64,000 nucleotides of DNA from Labedella phragmitis (GTDB lineage Bacteria; Actinomycetota; Actinomycetes; Actinomycetales; Microbacteriaceae), in assembly GCF_004078635.1 (NCBI RefSeq), contig NZ_RZNB01000002.1, forward strand, positions 124,001 through 188,000, written 5' to 3'. The notes under the pieces are model-generated. The model worked only from the letters and a program-made list of their open reading frames with translations. It ran no database searches and was not told the DNA's origin. Below, piece after piece: positions 60,696-64,000 of this stretch. The position numbers were made by a program, and so were the translations under genes. Every line of letters starts with the position of its first letter. Positions within the stretch are counted from its first letter, which is position 1.

Positions 60696-61631
60696 GTGCC
60701 CGCCCTCCTGATCCTGCTCGCCGCCGTGTGCTTCGGCACGACCGGCACGGCTCTCGCGCTCGGCCCCGATTCCGCGTCGCCGGCATCCGCCGGCGCTGTG
60801 CGCATCGTGGTCGGCGGAGCCCTGCTCGCGATGGTCGTCTTCGCGCGCCGCTCGTCGCGGCGGGGAGCGCCGCCGCGCGCGGCCGCCCGACTCCGGGTGC
60901 CCACGGTCGTCCTGGTGCTCGTCGGGGCCGCCGCGATCGTGGCGTACCAGCCGACCTTCTTCCTCGGTACGACGCGAGCGGGTGTGGCCGTCGGGACGAT
61001 CGTGGCACTCGGGAGCGCCCCGATCTTCACGGGACTGCTCGAATGGGTCGCCACGCGTCGTTTCCCCGGAACCGTGTGGATCGTCGCGACGGTCGTGGCG
61101 AGTGTCGGCGTCGCCCTCCTCGGCGGTGCTCTCGAACCCGGCTCCTCGAGAGTCGATCCCGTCGGGATCGCCGGGTCTCTCGGGGCGGGGGCCAGTTATG
61201 CCGTCTACGCCCTCGTCGCCAAGCTCCTCCTCATGCGAGGTGCTCATTCGACGTGGTCGATGGGGGCGCTTTTCGGCAGTGCCGCCGCCGTGAGCCTCCC
61301 GATCGCCCTCACGACCGACCTCTCGTGGCTCGCCCGCCCGGACGGGGTCGCGACCGCCGTCTGGCTCGGCGTCGTGACGACGGGCGTCGCCTACGTGCTG
61401 TTCGGCCGCGGGCTCTCGGACGTCCGGGCGTCGACGGCGGCGACCCTGACGCTCGTCGAGCCGCTCACCGCCGCTCTGCTCGGCGTCCTGATCCTCGGCG
61501 AGACCCTCGCGGCCACCGCCGCCTCGGGAATCGCGGTGGTCGCAGCCGGGCTCCTGGTCCTCGTCGTTCCTCGCCGTGGCGGCGCACCTCGACGGAGCGA
61601 GCGGGTCACCTCGCGAGCGGACGGGTTTTGA
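60696..61631 (+). CDS. EamA/DMT-family transporter
   Basis: A 311-residue protein with ten predicted helices in two EamA halves: ILLAAVCFGTTGTALALGP and IAGSLGAGASYAVYALVAK, then LTLVEPLTAALLGVLILGE near the end. It exports metabolites or amino acids. TAACAA (60684-60689) ends six bases before GTG 60696, so it has its own, leaderless promoter although it follows lysE by 17 bp. Its last base overlaps the GntR gene (TGATG), which suggests that regulator controls it. Confidence 0.9.
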   Translation: MPALLILLAAVCFGTTGTALALGPDSASPASAGAVRIVVGGALLAMVVFARRSSRRGAPPRAAARLRVPTVVLVLVGAAAIVAYQPTFFLGTTRAGVAVGTIVALGSAPIFTGLLEWVATRRFPGTVWIVATVVASVGVALLGGALEPGSSRVDPVGIAGSLGAGASYAVYALVAKLLLMRGAHSTWSMGALFGSAAAVSLPIALTTDLSWLARPDGVATAVWLGVVTTGVAYVLFGRGLSDVRASTAATLTLVEPLTAALLGVLILGETLAATAASGIAVVAAGLLVLVVPRRGGAPRRSERVTSRADGF

Positions 61632-62314
61632 TGGCCCGCTCCGCCGGTACCCGCGCAACCCGGGCGCACTCGGTCGCCGCGGACCTGCGCGAGCGCATCC
61701 TCTCCGGCTCGCTTCTCCCGGGGGCCCCTCTGCGGGAGGTCGAAATCGAATCGCACTACGGTGTCTCGCGTCACACGGTGCGAAGCGCTCTCGCCGAGCT
61801 CGTCTCCGAACGTCTCGCGGCGGCCCGACCGTACAGCGGTGTTTCGGTCGTCGCCCTCGACATCGACGCTGTCGTCGCCCTCCAGGACCTGCGGTCGGCC
61901 CTCGAGAGCGAGGCCGTGCGGCTCCTCCGCCTGCGGCACGGCTCCCGCTGGCCGGGTCGCGTCCTGGGTCCCGTGTCGTCGGCTCTCGACGAACTCGTCG
62001 ACGCGTGTCGCCTCCCCGACGACTGGGTGGCGGTCGAGAGAGCGCACTCGGCCGTGCACCGCGCCATCGTCGACGCCGCGGACAGTACGCGGATCTCGGA
62101 GGCGTATCGCTCGCTCGACGGGGAGCTGCAGGTGTTCCTCCTGCACCTCCGACCCCGGCTCGACGCCGAGGTGCTCGCGGCGGATCACCACGACTATGTC
62201 GACGAGCTCCGCACCGTAGGGCCGGCCGCCGTGCGCGAACACCTCGACCGGTCCACGGCGCTCATGACCGCCGCCCTGTCACCGCCCGGCGCCGGGGATC
62301 GCCGTAGCGGGTGA
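61631..62314 (+). CDS. GntR-family regulator, FadR (FCD) subfamily
   Basis: A 227-residue regulator. The N-terminal winged helix reads ADLRERILSGSLLPGAPLREVEIESHYGVSRHTVRSALAELVSERL; the C-terminal two-thirds is an all-helical FCD effector domain (VVALQDLRSALESEAVRLL, HSAVHRAIVDAADSTRI). FCD proteins sense organic acids or related ligands. Its ATG overlaps the upstream transporter stop, so it is made with that exporter and may repress it. Confidence 0.9.
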   Translation: MARSAGTRATRAHSVAADLRERILSGSLLPGAPLREVEIESHYGVSRHTVRSALAELVSERLAAARPYSGVSVVALDIDAVVALQDLRSALESEAVRLLRLRHGSRWPGRVLGPVSSALDELVDACRLPDDWVAVERAHSAVHRAIVDAADSTRISEAYRSLDGELQVFLLHLRPRLDAEVLAADHHDYVDELRTVGPAAVREHLDRSTALMTAALSPPGAGDRRSG

Positions 62315-62322
62315 TCCGTCGG

Positions 62323-62574
62323 TCAGTGCGCGCCGGTGTCGTGAGGGAGATTGAGGTCGTCCGGGTCGACGTCGACGTCGCCGACGTCATCCGGTCCGCC
62401 CGTCCCGGGAACGACGGTGATGTCGTCACGCGAGATGTCGCCGTCGATCGAGTCGGGGACCGGGTCCACTTGCTTCTCGTGGGTCTCGGTGTCGCTCGCG
62501 GGGCTGTAGCTCATGTCCCTCGCGGTCTGGCGCTCGTCGTCCAGTCCGTCAGGGGCGTTCGATTCAGTCGTCAT
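62323..62574 (-). CDS. Small acidic conserved hypothetical protein
   Basis: An 83-residue, very acidic protein (many Asp, ending DDLNLPHDTGAH) with the phrase GDISRDDITVVPGTGGPDDVGDVDVDPDDLN. I do not recognise a domain; the composition suggests a disordered protein. The GntR gene ends 8 bp from its stop and the methyltransferase gene starts 95 bp beyond its start. It may be a real conserved actinobacterial small protein or, less likely, a chance frame. Confidence 0.55.
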   Translation of the reverse strand: MTTESNAPDGLDDERQTARDMSYSPASDTETHEKQVDPVPDSIDGDISRDDITVVPGTGGPDDVGDVDVDPDDLNLPHDTGAH

Positions 62575-62668
62575 GCCGCGAGACTACGAGCGCACGGAGT
62601 CCCGTCGCACCCCCTTGCCAGCACGACGGGCGGTGCTACCGGGCGCTTCCCCGTACGATCGGAGGACC

Positions 62669-63553
62669 ATGGAACGGCGTGCCGGAGGACTCGACCTCGT
62701 CGTCGACGTCCTCGCGTGTCCCGTGTGCGGCGAGGGGCTCGCGATCGAAGACACGACGGTCCGGTGCGTCAACGGGCACGCCTTCGACATCGCGAGGCAG
62801 GGCTACGTCTCGCTCACGAGCGGTCGGGCGACCGCCGGTGACACCCCCGCGATGATCGAGGCCCGCGAACGCTTCCTCGGCGCCGGGCACTATGACGCGA
62901 TCGTCGACGCCGTCGTCGCGGCGGTCCCCGTCGACGCGCGGGGAGTGGCGGTCGACGTCGGCGGGGGGACCGGCTACCACCTCTCCCGCGTGCTCGAGGA
63001 GAGGGAAAACCTCCTGGGCCTCGTCCTCGACACGTCGAAGCCCGCGATCCGGCGCGCCGCCCGAGCCCATCGAAGAATGGCGGCCGCCGTGGCTGACGCA
63101 TGGTCGGGGCTCCCGCTGCGGTCGGGGAGTGTTCCCCTCGTCCTCAGCATCTTCGCGCCGCGGAATGCGGTCGAGTCGGCGCGGATCCTCGCTCCCGGTG
63201 GATCTCTCGTCGTCGTGACGCCGACCGGCCGGCATCTCGCCGAACTCGTCGGAGCCGTCGGGCTCGTCTCGGTCGACGAACGCAAGGAGGAACGGCTCGC
63301 ACGGCAGCTCGCGGGCTTCCGGCTCGAGCGCCGGACGTCCGTCGAGTACCCCGTCTCACTCGACCGGCGCGCCGCCGTCGACGACGTCCTCATGGGACCG
63401 ACGGGCCACCATGCCGACGAAGCACGCATCGCGGAGGCCATCGCTGCCCTCGCCGACCCCGTCACGACGACGGTCTCGGTCACCGTCTCGGTCTTCCGGC
63501 CGGTCCTCGATGACGGCCACGACGTGGAGACCGACGTCGGCGGTCCGCGCTAA
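62669..63553 (+). CDS. rRNA (guanine-N1)-methyltransferase, RlmA/TlrB type
   Basis: A 294-residue methyltransferase. The N-terminal zinc finger has Cys17, Cys20, Cys33 and His37 (LACPVCGEGL and CVNGH), and the SAM fold begins with VAVDVGGGTGYHLSRVL. RlmA methylates G745 of 23S rRNA in Gram-negatives; TlrB, its Gram-positive homologue, methylates G748 and can add macrolide tolerance. Which position applies here cannot be told. ATG 62669 follows GGAGGACC. Confidence 0.88.
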   Translation: MERRAGGLDLVVDVLACPVCGEGLAIEDTTVRCVNGHAFDIARQGYVSLTSGRATAGDTPAMIEARERFLGAGHYDAIVDAVVAAVPVDARGVAVDVGGGTGYHLSRVLEERENLLGLVLDTSKPAIRRAARAHRRMAAAVADAWSGLPLRSGSVPLVLSIFAPRNAVESARILAPGGSLVVVTPTGRHLAELVGAVGLVSVDERKEERLARQLAGFRLERRTSVEYPVSLDRRAAVDDVLMGPTGHHADEARIAEAIAALADPVTTTVSVTVSVFRPVLDDGHDVETDVGGPR

Positions 63554-63590
63554 CGTCTGCTGAGGACGAGCGGACGGAGCGGGAGGCGCC

Positions 63591-64000
63591 ATGGGAGCAT
63601 TCGACGAGTTCATCGGTCGTGAGACCGTCGCCGAACTGCGTGGAGTCCTCACCGCGGTACGGCCCGATCGACCGTGGTCCGCGCTCGGGGCCGTGCATGG
63701 ATCGCTTCCCGGCCATGCCCTGAAGGCGCGCAGTGATCTGGTGGCGACGGCTCTCGTCGACGACCTCGACGGCGAATACGTGACGGCCGCCGCCGTGTTC
63801 CGCGCCGCTCTCGGCGATCCGGGGTTCCGCGGCTGGACCATCTGGCCGGTCACGGAGAGCGCGGTGACGCTCGCCCTCGCCGACGGCTCTGTCGCGGCTT
63901 TCGACGACGCCCTCGCGCTCCTCTCGGAACTGACGCACCGCCTCACGGCGGAGTTCGCCATCCGGCGGCTCCTCGCGGCCGACCTCGACCGCTCTCTCGA
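63591..64000 (+). CDS. DNA alkylation repair protein-like, 5' part
   Basis: The first 136 residues run to the window edge: MGAFDEFIGRETVAELRGVL, a HALKARSDLVATALVDDL segment, then LTHRLTAEFAIRRLLAADLDRSL. This pattern matches the HEAT-like repeat AlkC/AlkD proteins that excise alkylated bases. ATG 63591 follows GGGAGGCGCC. The C-terminal end and any catalytic residues are missing, so the assignment is provisional. Confidence 0.7.
   Translation, partial: MGAFDEFIGRETVAELRGVLTAVRPDRPWSALGAVHGSLPGHALKARSDLVATALVDDLDGEYVTAAAVFRAALGDPGFRGWTIWPVTESAVTLALADGSVAAFDDALALLSELTHRLTAEFAIRRLLAADLDRSL

Noticed and set aside
1-64000. tRNA genes, rRNA operons, insertion sequences or prophage genes
   Set aside because: I scanned the short intergenic gaps and found no cloverleaf-like sequence, transposase or integrase motif; most gaps are too short.

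Overview
The window reads as chromosomal DNA from a high-GC Gram-positive actinobacterium, most likely of the family Microbacteriaceae. This rests on strong G/C preference at third codon positions, GTG and ATG starts, many apparently leaderless genes, a MarP-type protease, a LAxTG-anchored surface protein and separate LigD polymerase and ligase genes. The family assignment is inference. I see no rRNA, tRNA, CRISPR array, prophage, transposase or replication origin. Coding density is high and most genes are intact.

Left end (1-6752): a tightly overlapping minus-strand operon (gmhB, GT9, two further glycosyltransferases, gmhA, bifunctional hldE) with a divergent second GT9 gene. Together these could make an ADP-activated heptose and transfer heptose or related sugars, normally a Gram-negative LPS pathway. 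From 6774 to about 20000 come a SigB/F-type sigma factor, zwf, a thiolase, a zinc alcohol dehydrogenase, small stress or envelope proteins (PRC-barrel, membrane proteins), map, an XRE regulator, an NYN-domain protein, a CPA1 antiporter, a nitroreductase, a monooxygenase-fold protein and a beta-propeller protein.

Centre (21947-30510): a seven-gene peptide ABC transporter operon in which almost every stop overlaps the next start. It carries a lipoprotein binding protein, an M14 zinc peptidase, two permeases, a serine beta-lactamase-fold hydrolase, a MarR-like regulator and a double ATPase. This looks like uptake plus hydrolysis of a peptide-like nutrient. Next are DUF2188 and ChaB/Rho-N small proteins, RecQ, a CBS protein and a split non-homologous end-joining pair (LigD polymerase and ligase) around a DUF2277 gene.

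Right part (36465-64000): esterases, MDR dehydrogenases, a glutathionyl-hydroquinone-reductase-like protein, two EEP nucleases (one with an apparent CTG start), MFS, MarP, HAD, HelD, AIM24, a YbdK-type ligase, DedA, a large cell-wall-anchored repeat protein, MscS, an acyl-CoA ligase, the divergent lysG/lysE pair, a DMT exporter with its GntR regulator, an RlmA-type methyltransferase and the start of a DNA-alkylation-repair protein.

The most unusual non-coding signal is a set of three 50-bp AT-richer palindromes at 34808, 35181 and 49983. All share the core TGTGC-N12-GCACA at the same offset, and two differ by compensatory changes. They sit just after gene ends; one abuts the ligase stop codon and the DUF2277 frame runs through it without a stop.
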